Notes: generated from the sequence alone by a model not told the origin. A stretch of 64,000 nt of DNA from Acuticoccus sp. MNP-M23 (GCF_031195445.1 NZ_CP133480.1:496001-560000), one strand, 5' to 3'. Shown: positions 37,966-49,532, numbered from the stretch's first letter. Numbers and translations: made by a program.

Positions 37966-38937
37966 ATGACGCACAAGCCCGCCGCGGCCGCCGCCAGCGC
38001 CGTTCCTGCCGCAGTGGCGCCCGCGTTCACCGCACGGATGGACGGCCCGGCCTGGGTGATGCTGGTGGCCCTGTCGGCGCTGTGGGGTTGCTCGTTCGTC
38101 TTCGTCGAAGTGATCCTGACCGCTATCCCGGTGCTCTCCCTTGTGGCGCTGCGCGTCCTCTTCGCCGCACTCACCCTGTGGATAGCGGTGGGACTGATCG
38201 GCGCGGCGATCCCGCGGGCGCCGCGCATCTGGGGCGCCTTCGCCGTGCTCGGCTTCGTCAACAATGCGGTGCCGTTTTCGCTCATCGTCTATGGGCAAAC
38301 CGAAATCACCGCCGGGCTCGCCGCCATCCTCAACGCCACCACACCGCTGTTCACCGGGCTCATTGCCGGCATCGCCCTCACCGACGAGAGGCTGACGCCC
38401 GCCAAGCTCGGGGGCATGGCGCTCGGCCTCACCGGCGTTGTCGTCATGATAGGCCCCGGCGCCATCCTTGCCCTTGGCGAGGAGATCTTGCCCGAACTCG
38501 CGATCCTCGGCGCCGCGCTCTCTTATGCCCTTGCCGCAGTCTACGGCCGCCGCTTCAAGCGGTTCGGCGTGCGACCTGTTGTCATTGCCGCAGGACAGAC
38601 CAGCGCGTCGGCCACCATCATGGTGCCGTTGGCACTCTTCATGGACGGCCCGGCGGTGTTCCAGGTGGACAGCCCGCTGATCTGGGCGGCGGTCGTGGCC
38701 AATGCCTGCCTGTCCACAGCGTTGGCCTACATTCTTTATTTTACAATTCTGGGGCGTGCCGGGGCCACCAATGCCAGCCTCGTTACGGTGCTGGTGCCAG
38801 TCTTTGCGGTCATTGCGGGCACGCTTCTCCTCAATGAATCGCTGGCAATCGAACAGATCTGCGGTATGGGCTTGATCTTCGCGGGACTTGCCGTGATTGA
38901 CGGAAGGCTGTTCAAGAGATCAACCGAACGTCCATGA
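37966..38937 (+). CDS. EamA/DMT family transporter
   Basis: A drug/metabolite transporter of 323 aa with ten hydrophobic helices in two EamA halves. The first half starts MLVALSALWGCSFVFVEVIL and the second includes LAYILYFTILGRAGATNASLVTVLVPVFAVIAG. A hydrophilic Ala-rich N-terminus precedes the first helix. Substrate cannot be told from sequence. It follows the hydrolase gene after 54 bp, so they may be co-transcribed. Confidence 0.88.
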   Translation: MTHKPAAAAASAVPAAVAPAFTARMDGPAWVMLVALSALWGCSFVFVEVILTAIPVLSLVALRVLFAALTLWIAVGLIGAAIPRAPRIWGAFAVLGFVNNAVPFSLIVYGQTEITAGLAAILNATTPLFTGLIAGIALTDERLTPAKLGGMALGLTGVVVMIGPGAILALGEEILPELAILGAALSYALAAVYGRRFKRFGVRPVVIAAGQTSASATIMVPLALFMDGPAVFQVDSPLIWAAVVANACLSTALAYILYFTILGRAGATNASLVTVLVPVFAVIAGTLLLNESLAIEQICGMGLIFAGLAVIDGRLFKRSTERP

Positions 38938-39031
38938 GCTGGCAGGGAGCGTTGCGCCCGCAAAAACGCTATGCTATCGCCCGCCCGAAACGTGAGGCCG
39001 CCGCGCCGCCCTTGCAGAAAGACGATACGCT

Positions 39032-39586
39032 TTGGCCAGACCGACCACTTCAGGCGTTGAATTGCGCTACGGCTCCGCCCTGTTCGAACTCGCACGCGAT
39101 GCGAATTCGATCGAGAGCGTGGAGACGGACGTCAATTCATTGCGCAAAATGCTCGACGAGAGTGCAGACCTCGCCCGCCTCATCAAGAGCCCGCTGTTCT
39201 CGGCGGACGTTCAGGGCAAGGCCCTGTCCGCCATCATGGACAAGGCCGAGATCACCGGGCTGACGGCCAATTTCGTCAAGCTCGTCGCCAAGAATCGCCG
39301 CATCTTCGCCCTGCCGGGCATGCTGAAGGCATTTGGCGAGCTGCTCGCAGACCACCGCGGCGAGACCATCGCCGTCATCACCTCCGCGGAGGCCCTGAGC
39401 GAAAGCCAGGTGACCGCGTTGAAGGAAGCGCTGGCCGAGAAGGCCGGCGGAACAATCAAGCTCGAGACCCACGTGGACCCGGCCCTCATCGGCGGTCTTA
39501 TCGTGCGCTTGGGAAGCCAGATGATCGACACCAGCGTTCGGACCCGTTTGCAGGGTCTGCGCGCCGCCATGAAGGAAGCCGCATAA
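39032..39586 (+). CDS. atpH: ATP synthase F1 delta subunit
   Basis: The stator subunit that ties F1 to the b subunits. The N-terminal helical domain has ELRYGSALFELA. The C-terminal DPALIGGLIVRLGSQMIDTSVRTRLQGL is the conserved tail. I used TTG 39032 (184 aa), which gives the expected N-terminus. The atpA ATG follows its TAA directly. Confidence 0.95.
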   Translation: MARPTTSGVELRYGSALFELARDANSIESVETDVNSLRKMLDESADLARLIKSPLFSADVQGKALSAIMDKAEITGLTANFVKLVAKNRRIFALPGMLKAFGELLADHRGETIAVITSAEALSESQVTALKEALAEKAGGTIKLETHVDPALIGGLIVRLGSQMIDTSVRTRLQGLRAAMKEAA

Positions 39587-41140
<1,554 letters not shown>

Positions 41141-41161
41141 GCGCGCTTTCTGGCAAATCAC

Positions 41162-42073
41162 ATGGCATCACTGAAGGATCTCAAGAACCGCATCGCCTCC
41201 GTGAAGGCGACGCAGAAGATCACCAAGGCGATGCAGCTCGTCGCCGCGGCGAAGCTGCGCCGTGCGCAGGACGCCGCCGAGGCGTCCCGCCCCTACGCCG
41301 AGCGGATGGCCCACGTTCTGGCCAACCTCGCTGCCTCCACGGTGAACGACCCCGACGCGCCCCTCCTTCTGACGGGGCGCGGCGAAGACAAGGTGCACCT
41401 CCTGGTGGTGTGCACCGCCGACCGCGGCCTTTGCGGTGGCTTCAACACGTCCATCGTCCGCAAGGCGGTGCAGGATGCACTGAAGCTGCAGGCCGAGGGC
41501 AAGACGGTTCGCTTCCTGTGCGTCGGGCGCAAGGGCTACGATGTTCTGCGCCGCGCGTATCGCGACCAGATCATCGGTCTGATCGAATTCCGCAACGTGC
41601 GCCGCATCGGCTATCCGCAGGCGCAGGAAGTGGGCGAGAAGATCGTCGGCCTGTTCGAAACCGCCGATTTTGATGTCGCGACGCTGTACTATGCCGAGTT
41701 CAAGTCGGTCATCAGCCAGAAGCCGACCGCGCTTCAGCTGATCCCGGCGGCACCGGCCGCGACCGTCGAAGGCACCGAAGAAGACGACAAGGCGCCTGAC
41801 GACGCAGCCACCGGCCCCGCCGTTTACGAATACGAGCCGGAGCCTGCGGAAATCCTCGACGTTCTGGTGCCCAAGAACATCACGGTGCAGATCTTCCGTG
41901 CGCTGCTCGAAAATGCAGCCTCCGAGCAGGGCGCGCGGATGACCGCGATGGACAACGCCACCCGCAACGCCGGCGAAATGATCGACAAGCTGTCGATGCA
42001 GTACAACCGGACGCGCCAGGCGCAGATCACCAAGGAGCTGATCGAGATCATCTCCGGTGCCGAAGCGCTCTAG
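41162..42073 (+). CDS. atpG: ATP synthase F1 gamma subunit
   Basis: The central rotor shaft (303 aa). The N-terminal [29 protein letters not shown] and the C-terminal [29 protein letters not shown] coiled coil are typical. There is a moderately long acidic insertion around [12 protein letters not shown], in the globular part. A terminator follows 32 bp after the stop, and the expected atpD and atpC do not follow. Confidence 0.97.
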   Translation: MASLKDLKNRIASVKATQKITKAMQLVAAAKLRRAQDAAEASRPYAERMAHVLANLAASTVNDPDAPLLLTGRGEDKVHLLVVCTADRGLCGGFNTSIVRKAVQDALKLQAEGKTVRFLCVGRKGYDVLRRAYRDQIIGLIEFRNVRRIGYPQAQEVGEKIVGLFETADFDVATLYYAEFKSVISQKPTALQLIPAAPAATVEGTEEDDKAPDDAATGPAVYEYEPEPAEILDVLVPKNITVQIFRALLENAASEQGARMTAMDNATRNAGEMIDKLSMQYNRTRQAQITKELIEIISGAEAL

Positions 42074-42104
42074 CAGGACGGCAACAGCCACAGTCAAACG
42101 ATTG

Positions 42105-42130
42105 CGCGCGGCCTTCGGGTCGCGCGTTTT
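42105..42130 (+). terminator. Intrinsic terminator after atpG
   Basis: A 9-bp stem (CGCGCGGCC at 42105-42113 with GGTCGCGCG at 42118-42126, one G-T pair) closed by a stable TTCG tetraloop, followed by TTTT and then CGTTT. It ends the atpHAG transcript before any beta or epsilon gene. Confidence 0.8.
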
Positions 42131-42292
42131 CGTTTGTGCCCCTCGCGCGGCTCGGCTTGAATAGGGCGTTGATTGCGGCGTGCTTTGCGCGCAGAAGAGC
42201 GGGGATTGCGTAGAACCGCCGCCCGGCCGCGTTGCCCGCCCCGGCGCCATGGCACAGGCTCGCGCACCGCGTTTGCGTTGGAGATGGATCTC

Positions 42293-43300
42293 ATGAAGAC
42301 GACGGAGCTGGTGCGGCCGAACCTCACCACCCTGCTCGACGAAACCGCCGCGACGCAGGAACAGGCCATCGGCGCCATCCGCCGCGCCCTCGCCGGCACG
42401 CTCGGCAAACGCTTCGACGATGCCATTGCGCTGATCACCGATGCCGCCGCAGAAGCGCCCCGCCCCGCGCGCCGCCGGGTGATCGTCAGCGGCCTCGGCA
42501 AATCCGGCCACATCGGCCGCAAGATTGCCGCGACCCTCGCCTCCACCGGCACGCCGGCGCACTTCGTTCATGCCGCCGAAGCCAGCCATGGCGACCTTGG
42601 CATGGTGACGCCGCAGGACGTGATCCTGCTCCTGTCCAATTCCGGCGAAACCGCCGAGCTGCGCGACATCCTCACCTACGCCAAGCGCTTCGCAATCCCC
42701 CTGATCGCCATCACCGGCAACGCCAAATCCACCCTCGCCCGCGTTGCCAGCGTTGCGCTGGTCTACCCCAAGGTGCGCGAGGCGTGTCCGCTTCAGCTGG
42801 CGCCCACCACCTCCACCATGCAGCAGCTGGTCTTGGGCGACATGCTCGCCATCGGCCTGATGAGCGACGCCGAATTTTCCGCTACCGACTTTGGCCTCTA
42901 CCACCCCGGCGGCAAGCTGGGTGCCCAGCTCGCTCGCGTCGATTCCATCATGCACAAGGCGAACGCCCTGCCGCTGGTGGAGCACGACGCGCCCATGGGC
43001 GAGGCGCTGATCGAGATGAGTTCCAAGGCGTTCGGCTGCGTCGGCGTGATGAAGAACGGCGCGCTGATCGGCATCGTCACCGACGGTGACCTCCGCCGCC
43101 ACATGTCCGCCGGCCTGATCACCGCCACCACCGCCGGCGTGATGACGCCGAACCCCGCGACCATCGAGGGCGGAATGCTCGCCGTCGAGGCTCTGGCGGA
43201 GATGAACGCCAAGGCGATCACCAGCCTCTTCGTCACCAAGGACCAGCGCCCCGTGGGTATTGTCCATGTGCACGATCTTCTGCGCTACGGCGTGCGCTGA
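42293..43300 (+). CDS. kdsD: D-arabinose 5-phosphate isomerase (KpsF/GutQ family)
   Basis: Converts ribulose 5-phosphate to arabinose 5-phosphate, the first step of Kdo synthesis for lipopolysaccharide. An N-terminal SIS domain ([33 protein letters not shown]) is followed by two CBS domains ([31 protein letters not shown]). I chose ATG 42293 (335 aa), since GGAG is too close to ATG 42284. The kdsA gene follows 4 bp after its stop. Confidence 0.92.
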   Translation: MKTTELVRPNLTTLLDETAATQEQAIGAIRRALAGTLGKRFDDAIALITDAAAEAPRPARRRVIVSGLGKSGHIGRKIAATLASTGTPAHFVHAAEASHGDLGMVTPQDVILLLSNSGETAELRDILTYAKRFAIPLIAITGNAKSTLARVASVALVYPKVREACPLQLAPTTSTMQQLVLGDMLAIGLMSDAEFSATDFGLYHPGGKLGAQLARVDSIMHKANALPLVEHDAPMGEALIEMSSKAFGCVGVMKNGALIGIVTDGDLRRHMSAGLITATTAGVMTPNPATIEGGMLAVEALAEMNAKAITSLFVTKDQRPVGIVHVHDLLRYGVR

Positions 43301-43304
43301 CGCC

Positions 43305-44150
43305 ATGCCCGGACCCAACGCCGCCGTCCGCCTCGGCACCATCACCTTTTCCAACACCGGCCCGCTGACGCTGATTGCCGGCCCCTGCCAGATGGAAAGC
43401 CGCGACCATGCGTTCGACATGGCCGGCGCGCTCACCGAGCTGACCCGCGAGCTCGGCATCGGCTTCGTCTACAAGTCCAGCTTCGACAAGGCGAACCGCA
43501 CCTCGCTGTCCGGAAAGCGCGGCATGGGCCTCGACAAGGCGCTGCCGGTGTTCGCGGACGTGCGCAAGGAATTCGGCGTCCCGGTGCTGACCGACGTCCA
43601 CACCGCCGAACAGTGCGCGAGCGTTGCCGAGGTCTGCGATATCCTCCAGATCCCCGCCTTCCTCTGCCGCCAGACCGACCTTCTGATTGCCGCCGCCAGA
43701 ACGGGCCGCGTGGTCAACGTGAAGAAGGGGCAGTTTCTGGCCCCCTGGGACATGAAGAACGTCCTCTCCAAGATCACCGAGAGCGGCAATTCCAACGTGC
43801 TTCTGACTGAGCGCGGTGCCTCCTTCGGCTACAACACGCTGGTGTCCGACATGCGGTCCCTGCCGATCATGGCCGCCATGGGCGCGCCCGTGGTGTTCGA
43901 CGCCACGCATTCGGTACAGCAGCCGGGCGGCCTTGGCGGCTCGTCGGGTGGTGACCGCCGCTTCGTGCCGCCGCTTGCCCGCGCAGCGGTGGCCGTCGGT
44001 GTTGCGGCGGTCTTCGTCGAGACCCATCAGGATCCGGACAACGCGCCGTCGGATGGTCCCAACATGGTCCCGCTGCCGGACATGCGGCACCTCCTGCAAA
44101 CATTGATGGCCCTTGATGCCGTTGCCAAGGGTGCCGGCAATCCGGCTTGA
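43305..44150 (+). CDS. kdsA: 3-deoxy-8-phosphooctulonate synthase
   Basis: Condenses arabinose 5-phosphate with phosphoenolpyruvate to Kdo 8-phosphate (281 aa). [30 protein letters not shown], the [13 protein letters not shown] motif and [12 protein letters not shown] are family landmarks. The Cys in GPCQMES and the absence of the usual Asn in the KxxxN-type loop should be checked before calling it metal-dependent or independent. Directly downstream of kdsD, so consecutive steps share one operon. Confidence 0.94.
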   Translation: MPGPNAAVRLGTITFSNTGPLTLIAGPCQMESRDHAFDMAGALTELTRELGIGFVYKSSFDKANRTSLSGKRGMGLDKALPVFADVRKEFGVPVLTDVHTAEQCASVAEVCDILQIPAFLCRQTDLLIAAARTGRVVNVKKGQFLAPWDMKNVLSKITESGNSNVLLTERGASFGYNTLVSDMRSLPIMAAMGAPVVFDATHSVQQPGGLGGSSGGDRRFVPPLARAAVAVGVAAVFVETHQDPDNAPSDGPNMVPLPDMRHLLQTLMALDAVAKGAGNPA

Positions 44151-44244
44151 GTTCCACAGGGTGCCGCGCGGTCTGGAACTTGCAGACACGATCGCCCGGC
44201 CGCCCCGCTTTTCCCCGATGGCCACCTATTGAGGCCCCAGCGCC

Positions 44245-45633
44245 ATGAACCTTGACGCCCTGAAGTCCGATCTTGCCGGTGTCGCGCTGGAGGACAATCC
44301 GCGGATCGTCCAGCAGAAAAGCCGGGACTTCTACTGGTACTCCCCCGTGCTGAAGCGCCAGCTCGAAAACGTGACGGCCGACCTCGTGGCCGCACCCACC
44401 AGCGAAGACGAGCTTCTGTTCATCCTCGGTGCCTGCTTCCGCAACAACGTGCCGGTGACCGTGCGTGGCTCGGGCACCGGCAACTACGGCCAGGCCATGC
44501 CGCTGGCCGGCGGTCTCGTCCTCGATCTGGCGCGCATGAACAAGGTGAAGCACATCGGCCAGGGCTATGTTGTGGCCGAACCCGGTGCCATCCTTGCCGA
44601 CATCGACAATGAAACGCGGGCCAGCGGGCAGGAGCTGCGGCTTTCGCCGTCCACCTACCACACGGCCTCCATCGGCGGTTTCGTTGCCGGCGGCTCCGGC
44701 GGCGTCGGCTCCATCCGCTGGGGCGGGTTGCGCGATACCGGCAACATCATCCGCCTGCGCATTGCGGCAATGGATGGCTCGGCCCCCTCTGTGATCGACC
44801 TCAGCGGCGCAGACCTTGCCAAGGCGAGCCACGCCTACGGCACCACCGGTGTCATCACCGAAGTGGAGATGCCGCTTGCCCCCGCCTACGACTGGGTGGA
44901 CATGCTGGTCTCCTTCCCTACCCTGCGCGGCGCCGCCACCTGCGCCGAGCAGCTTGCCGGGGCCGACGGTCTGCTCCTGAAAAACCTCTCCGTGGTCGAC
45001 ATGTGGGTCACGCCGTATTTTCGCCGCCATGCGCCCTATGTGCGGGACGGCGAGGCGTTGATGATGGTCATGGCCGCTCCCTTTGCCGCGAGCGACGTGG
45101 CGCACATGGCCCGCCGCGCGGGCGGCACCCTCACCATGCGCAGCGACCAGCTTGCCGAGGATGTCCGGCGCACCCTCCCCGCCGCATTCGAGCTTGGCTG
45201 GAACCACACCACCTTGCGGGCGCTGCGCGTGGACCCGGCCATCACCTACCTGCAATCGCTCTATCCCCAGCCCTCCATCGCCGACAAGGTCATCAAACTT
45301 GCCGAACGCTTTGGCGAGGAGATGCCCACGCATCTGGAATTCGTCCGCTTCGACGGTGCGGTCGGCTGCTTCGGGCTGCCCCTGGTGCGCTACACCACCG
45401 AAGAGCGGCTGGAGGAGATCATCCGGATCCACGAGGACGAGGGCTGCCCGATCTTCAACCCGCACCGCTATACGCTGGAGGAAGGCGGCATGAAGCAGAC
45501 CGACGAAGTGCAGCTCGCCTTCAAGCGCCGGGCCGACCCCAAGGGTCTCCTCAACCCCGGCAAGATGGTCGCCTGGGACAACCCGTCCTACGACTACGGC
45601 AAACCCTACCTGTTCCCGACATTGTCCGCCTGA
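44245..45633 (+). CDS. FAD-binding oxidoreductase (GlcD/vanillyl-alcohol oxidase type)
   Basis: A 462-aa flavoprotein with a PCMH-type FAD domain: PVTVRGSGTGNYGQAMPLAGG, and ASIGGFVAGGSGGVGSIRWGG. The C-terminus DPKGLLNPGKMVAW is the usual end of the 2-hydroxyacid dehydrogenase (GlcD) group. Substrate not evident. It is translationally coupled to the following NAD(P)H oxidoreductase gene through a TGATG junction. Confidence 0.85.
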   Translation: MNLDALKSDLAGVALEDNPRIVQQKSRDFYWYSPVLKRQLENVTADLVAAPTSEDELLFILGACFRNNVPVTVRGSGTGNYGQAMPLAGGLVLDLARMNKVKHIGQGYVVAEPGAILADIDNETRASGQELRLSPSTYHTASIGGFVAGGSGGVGSIRWGGLRDTGNIIRLRIAAMDGSAPSVIDLSGADLAKASHAYGTTGVITEVEMPLAPAYDWVDMLVSFPTLRGAATCAEQLAGADGLLLKNLSVVDMWVTPYFRRHAPYVRDGEALMMVMAAPFAASDVAHMARRAGGTLTMRSDQLAEDVRRTLPAAFELGWNHTTLRALRVDPAITYLQSLYPQPSIADKVIKLAERFGEEMPTHLEFVRFDGAVGCFGLPLVRYTTEERLEEIIRIHEDEGCPIFNPHRYTLEEGGMKQTDEVQLAFKRRADPKGLLNPGKMVAWDNPSYDYGKPYLFPTLSA

Positions 45634-46220
45634 TGAAAGTCCTTCTCGTCTACTGCAATCCCAATCCTGAGAGCTTCACCGCGCACCTGCGCGACCGCGC
45701 TCTGGCCGCGCTTGATGCCCGCGGCGCCGAGGTGCGCGTGCGCGACCTTTACGGCGACGGCTTCGAGCCCGTGATGGACCGTGCCGAGCGCGCCGGCTAC
45801 CACACGGAAGGCGAGAACGAGCGCCCCGTGGCCGGAGAGCTGGCGGACCTCAGATGGTGCGATACGCTGATTTTCGTCTACCCCACCTGGTGGTTCGGCC
45901 TGCCCGCGATGCTGAAGGGCTGGCTCGACCGGGTGCTCGTCCCCCACGCTACCTTTTCCATGCCCTCCGAAGAGGCGCCGATCAGCGGCCAGCTCGCCAA
46001 TATCCGGACGCTCGCCATCGTCACCAGCTGCGGTGCGCGCTGGCTCCAGTCCAAATTCATCGGCGAGCCCGGCCGCCGCACGATCCTGCGCGGGATGCGC
46101 TTCATCTGCCATCCGCGCTGCAAGACGCGCTACGCCGCGATCTACAAGATCGACACGTCGACGCATGAACAGCGCACCGCCTATGCGCAGCACGTCGAGC
46201 GGCTGGTCGGCAAGCTCTAG
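45633..46220 (+). CDS. Flavodoxin-like NAD(P)H-dependent oxidoreductase
   Basis: A 195-aa FMN/FAD protein of the NQO1/MdaB/KefF fold. LLVYCNPNPESFTAHLRD at the N-terminus binds the flavin phosphate. TLIFVYPTWWFGLPAMLKGWLDRVL is the family hallmark. Start ATG shares a base with the stop of the FAD-oxidoreductase gene, suggesting the two act in one redox reaction or pathway. Confidence 0.88.
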   Translation: MKVLLVYCNPNPESFTAHLRDRALAALDARGAEVRVRDLYGDGFEPVMDRAERAGYHTEGENERPVAGELADLRWCDTLIFVYPTWWFGLPAMLKGWLDRVLVPHATFSMPSEEAPISGQLANIRTLAIVTSCGARWLQSKFIGEPGRRTILRGMRFICHPRCKTRYAAIYKIDTSTHEQRTAYAQHVERLVGKL

Positions 46221-46256
46221 AACCCTTGCGGGTTGAGTTTCAGGGGCCTATGCACC

Positions 46257-46269
46257 CGAAAGGGTTTCG
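46257..46269. promoter_or_regulatory. Inverted repeat upstream of the MarR gene (possible operator)
   Basis: CGAAA-GGG-TTTCG, a perfect 5-3-5 inverted repeat about 52 bp before the MarR start. MarR proteins often bind palindromes of this size near their own gene. No second copy was identified, so this is tentative. Confidence 0.3.
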
Positions 46270-46320
46270 ACCTGTCCTGCGGCGCATCGCGCCGTTCGAT
46301 GGGCACTCCGTGAGGTGCCG

Positions 46321-46818
46321 ATGCCGTTCCAATACTCCAAGACCACAATTTATCGTCTGACGCAGGCCGCCAAGGCCCAGCGGTCCCGGTTTGGAACGCG
46401 TCTTTCGGGAATAGGGCTCCACCCCGGCCAGGAAGGCGTCCTCAAGGCGCTGACGGTGCAGGACGGCATGACCATGAGCGAGCTTGCCGCGGAGCTTGGC
46501 GTCCAGCCCCCCACCGTCACCAAGATGGTGACGCGCCTTGCGGCCTACGGCTTCGTGATGCGGCAGACCTCGCCCGACGACGGCCGCCTGTCCCGCGTCC
46601 ATCTCACCGAACCCGGCCGGGCGCTGATCGGCGACATCGACAAGATCTGCAAGCGGCTTGAGAAAGAGGCGCTCGAAGGCTTCGACGAGAAGGACCGCAA
46701 GCGCTTCCGCAAATATCTGCGCAAGGTGGAAAAGAACCTGCTCAAGGCCGGCGGCGCCCCCATCGGCCCCGACAGTGACGACGACGAAGACGACACCGCC
46801 GAAGACGCGACCACCTGA
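46321..46818 (+). CDS. MarR family transcriptional regulator
   Basis: A 165-aa winged-helix regulator. The recognition part is MTMSELAAELGVQPPTVTKMVTRLAAYGFV and the wing is RQTSPDDGRLSRVHLT, the DxRxxR-type MarR signature. It has a Lys-rich dimerisation helix and an acidic tail (DSDDDEDDTAED). I chose ATG 46321 after TGAGGTG. The EamA transporter gene starts at the base after its stop, so it may regulate that transporter. Confidence 0.88.
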   Translation: MPFQYSKTTIYRLTQAAKAQRSRFGTRLSGIGLHPGQEGVLKALTVQDGMTMSELAAELGVQPPTVTKMVTRLAAYGFVMRQTSPDDGRLSRVHLTEPGRALIGDIDKICKRLEKEALEGFDEKDRKRFRKYLRKVEKNLLKAGGAPIGPDSDDDEDDTAEDATT

Positions 46819-47736
46819 GTGCCGATAGCGCCGCAATTTTCAGACAGCGGGACCTTGCGCGCGATCCTTCTGATGATGGTCGCGGCGGGAATGTTCGCCT
46901 GCCTCGATGCCACCGCCAAATTCCTAGGCGAGGCGCAGCTTCTTTCCATCGACATCGTGTGGCTGCGCTATTCCACCCACGTCATCCTCCTCGGCATCTT
47001 CCTGCGCGTGTGGTCTCATTTCGAGGCATTCCGCACCCGTCGTCCGTGGATGCAGCTTCTGCGCGGACTTCATCTTCTCGGCGCCACTTACTTCAATTTC
47101 TGGGCGCTGAAATATCTCCAGCTCGCCGAAGCCAGTGCCATCATGTTCTGTTCGCCGCTGATCGTGACCGCCCTTGCCGGACCGATCCTCGGCGAAAAGG
47201 TCGGCATCCGGCGCTGGGCGGCCGTCGGCGTCGGCTTCGTGGGTGTGCTGATCGTCACCCGGCCCGGCATGGGCGTGATGCACTGGGCCATCATCCTGTC
47301 GCTCATTTCGGTGTTCAACTATGCGATGTACGCGCTCCTGACCCGCAAGATGAACAAGACCGAATCGGCTGAAAGCCTCCTCATGATGTCCGCGCTGGTG
47401 GGCGTCTTCGTCCTCTCCCCGGTCGCCTACAGCGCCGTTTCGAGCCTCACCACACCCAAGCTCTGGACACTGGCATTCATGATGGGCCTGTTCGGCGCGG
47501 TGGGGCACTACGCGCTCGTTGTCGCGCACCGGACGGCCGGCGCCTCCACACTGGCGCCGTTCATCTACACGCAGATGGTGTGGATGATCCTGTTCGGCTT
47601 CCTCATCTTCGGCGACGTGCCGGACACGCTGACCATTGTGGGCACCGCCATCATCGCTGGCGCCGGCCTTTACATCCTCCACCGCGAGCGGGTGCGCGGG
47701 CAGGTGATCGCCTCCCACGAACCCGAGGTGCAGTAG
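46819..47736 (+). CDS. EamA/DMT family transporter
   Basis: A 305-aa membrane protein with ten hydrophobic helices in two EamA repeats, beginning LRAILLMMVAAGMFACLDATAKFLG. The segment WALKYLQLAEASAIMFCSPLIVTALAGPILGEKVG is typical of the S-adenosylmethionine/drug-metabolite exporter group. GTG 46819 follows the MarR stop without a gap, which supports co-expression and possible MarR control. Confidence 0.87.
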   Translation: MPIAPQFSDSGTLRAILLMMVAAGMFACLDATAKFLGEAQLLSIDIVWLRYSTHVILLGIFLRVWSHFEAFRTRRPWMQLLRGLHLLGATYFNFWALKYLQLAEASAIMFCSPLIVTALAGPILGEKVGIRRWAAVGVGFVGVLIVTRPGMGVMHWAIILSLISVFNYAMYALLTRKMNKTESAESLLMMSALVGVFVLSPVAYSAVSSLTTPKLWTLAFMMGLFGAVGHYALVVAHRTAGASTLAPFIYTQMVWMILFGFLIFGDVPDTLTIVGTAIIAGAGLYILHRERVRGQVIASHEPEVQ

Positions 47737-47796
47737 CGCAAGCCTCTGGCCGCGGCCTCGCGCGTACGGTAAACCGCCGCACCGGAGGAGACCTTG

Positions 47797-48978
47797 ATGC
47801 TGACAACAATTTCGGGCTTTGACCGCATCGGCGAGGAAAATGCATTCGCCGTGCTTGCAAAAGCCAATGCGCTCGCCGCCGGGGGGATGGACGTCATCAA
47901 CCTTGGCATTGGCCAGCCGGATTTCCCGACCCCGCCGCACATTGTCGAAGCCGCCGTGAAGGCGCTGCGCGATGGCCACCACGGCTATACGCCTGCCCCC
48001 GGCATTCCGGCGCTGCGCGAAGCGGTTGCGGCCGACATGACCATGCGCACCGGCGTCGACACCTCGCCCGACAACATCCTCATCGTGCCAGGCGGCAAGG
48101 TGACCATGTACATGGCCATCGGCATGTTCGGCGAACCCGGCGTCGAGATCCTTTACCCCGACCCCGGATTCCCGATCTATCGCTCGATGATCGAGTTCAC
48201 CGGCGCCACCCCGGTGCCGCTGCCGATCCGCGAGGAAAACGGTTTCGCCTTTTCCCCGGCCGATGTTGCGGAGCGGATCACCGAGAAGACGCGGCTGGTG
48301 ATCATCAACTCGCCGGCAAACCCCACCGGCGGTGTCAGCACCCCAGACGATGTGCGGGCGCTGGCCAGGATCCTCGAAGTGCACCCCAACGTGGCGGTGA
48401 TGTCCGACGAGATCTACAGCCGGATGACGTATGATGGCCAGGAGCACCTTTCACTGGGCTCGTTTCCGGAACTGCGCGACCGGCTGATCCTGCTGGACGG
48501 CTTTTCGAAGACCTACGCGATGACGGGCTGGCGGCTCGGCTGGTCGCTCTGGCCTGATGCGTTGTTCGACAAGGCGCGCAAGCTGGCGGTGAATGCGTGG
48601 TCCTGCGTCAACGCGCCGGCACAATATGCAGGCATTGCGGCACTGACCGGACCGCAGGATGCGGCAGACGACATGGTGAGCGCCTTCGACGACCGGCGCA
48701 AAGCCGTGACGGCTGCGCTCGGCGCCCTGCCGGGGGTGACATGCGCAGTGCCCAAGGGGGCGTTCTACGCGTTCCCCAACATCAGCGCCACGGGCTGGAA
48801 GGCGAAGCCCCTCGCCGACGCGCTTCTGGCGGAAACCGGCGTTGCGCTGATTGGCGGGCCGGATTTCGGGACGCTGGGCGAGGGCTATGTGCGCCTGTCC
48901 TACGCCGCCGCCAAGGACCGCATTCTGGAAGGCGTTGGCCGGATGGGTGATTTTCTGGCAAGCAATCCGCCGCGATGA
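47797..48978 (+). CDS. Class I/II pyridoxal-phosphate aminotransferase
   Basis: A fold-type I aminotransferase (393 aa). LGIGQPDFPTPPHI, NSPANPTGG, the PLP Lys in DGFSKTYAMTGWRLGW and a late YVRLSYA (substrate-carboxylate Arg) are present. Aspartate or aromatic amino acids are plausible substrates, but specificity is not readable. I used ATG 47797; the preceding codon is TTG. It is downstream of the EamA gene (60 bp). Confidence 0.88.
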   Translation: MLTTISGFDRIGEENAFAVLAKANALAAGGMDVINLGIGQPDFPTPPHIVEAAVKALRDGHHGYTPAPGIPALREAVAADMTMRTGVDTSPDNILIVPGGKVTMYMAIGMFGEPGVEILYPDPGFPIYRSMIEFTGATPVPLPIREENGFAFSPADVAERITEKTRLVIINSPANPTGGVSTPDDVRALARILEVHPNVAVMSDEIYSRMTYDGQEHLSLGSFPELRDRLILLDGFSKTYAMTGWRLGWSLWPDALFDKARKLAVNAWSCVNAPAQYAGIAALTGPQDAADDMVSAFDDRRKAVTAALGALPGVTCAVPKGAFYAFPNISATGWKAKPLADALLAETGVALIGGPDFGTLGEGYVRLSYAAAKDRILEGVGRMGDFLASNPPR

Positions 48979-49012
48979 AGAATGGCTGGCGCCACGGCGC
49001 CAGCGCCTCTCT

Positions 49013-49026
49013 CCTTTGCGCAAAGG
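49013..49026. repeat. Palindrome between convergent genes
   Basis: CCTTTGCGCAAAGG is a 14-bp perfect palindrome, preceded at 48986-49003 by a CTGGCGC/GCGCCAG hairpin with a four-base loop. Both lie between the aminotransferase and the convergent YjbQ gene, where a bidirectional terminator would be expected. No clear T tract is present. Confidence 0.35.
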
Positions 49027-49036
49027 CGGCTCGGCT

Positions 49037-49483
49037 CTAGCCGACGAAGGCCAGCTCGACCTCGCGCGCCCGGCCCCGGGCCCGGTGCTCGATGAGATAG
49101 ATCCCCTGCCAGGTGCCCAGAGACATCCCGCCCTCGGCACAGGGGATGGCAAGGCTGACGTCGCACAGCATCCCCTTGATGTGGCCGGGCATGTCGTCGG
49201 CGCCTTCATCGTTGTGGCGGTAGCCGGCATTTGGCGGCGCGAGCGTCGCAAGGCTGTCCAGAAGGTCGGCCTGCACGTCGTCGTCGGCATTTTCCTGGAT
49301 GGTGAGCGACGCCGTGGTGTGCCGCACGAACGCCGTGAGAAGGCCTGCCCCCGCGCCGATCTCATGCAGCCAGCTGCGTACATCGCGGGTGATGTCGGTA
49401 AAGCCGGGGCCGCGTGTCGGCACCGTCAGCCGGCCGCGGACAACGCGCGCAACGGGCGTGTCCGACAGGGTCTCGACCGCCAT
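49037..49483 (-). CDS. YjbQ family protein (UPF0047, secondary thiamine-phosphate synthase type)
   Basis: A 148-aa single-domain protein. FVRHTTASLTIQENAD, the GHIKGML segment and LGTWQGIYLIEHR carry the conserved His, Asn and Glu residues of the family. Members can replace ThiE weakly in vivo, but their physiological role is unclear. I chose ATG 49483. Confidence 0.85.
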   Translation of the reverse strand: MAVETLSDTPVARVVRGRLTVPTRGPGFTDITRDVRSWLHEIGAGAGLLTAFVRHTTASLTIQENADDDVQADLLDSLATLAPPNAGYRHNDEGADDMPGHIKGMLCDVSLAIPCAEGGMSLGTWQGIYLIEHRARGRAREVELAFVG

Positions 49484-49532
49484 CAGCAAGGCCCGCTGGC
49501 GGCGGCGTTGATGATTGTCTTGCCGGCGGCAA

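Noticed and set aside
41168-43459. 763-aa minus-strand ORF across atpG and kdsD
   Set aside because: It spans two well-identified genes and a terminator on the other strand and has no domain signal.
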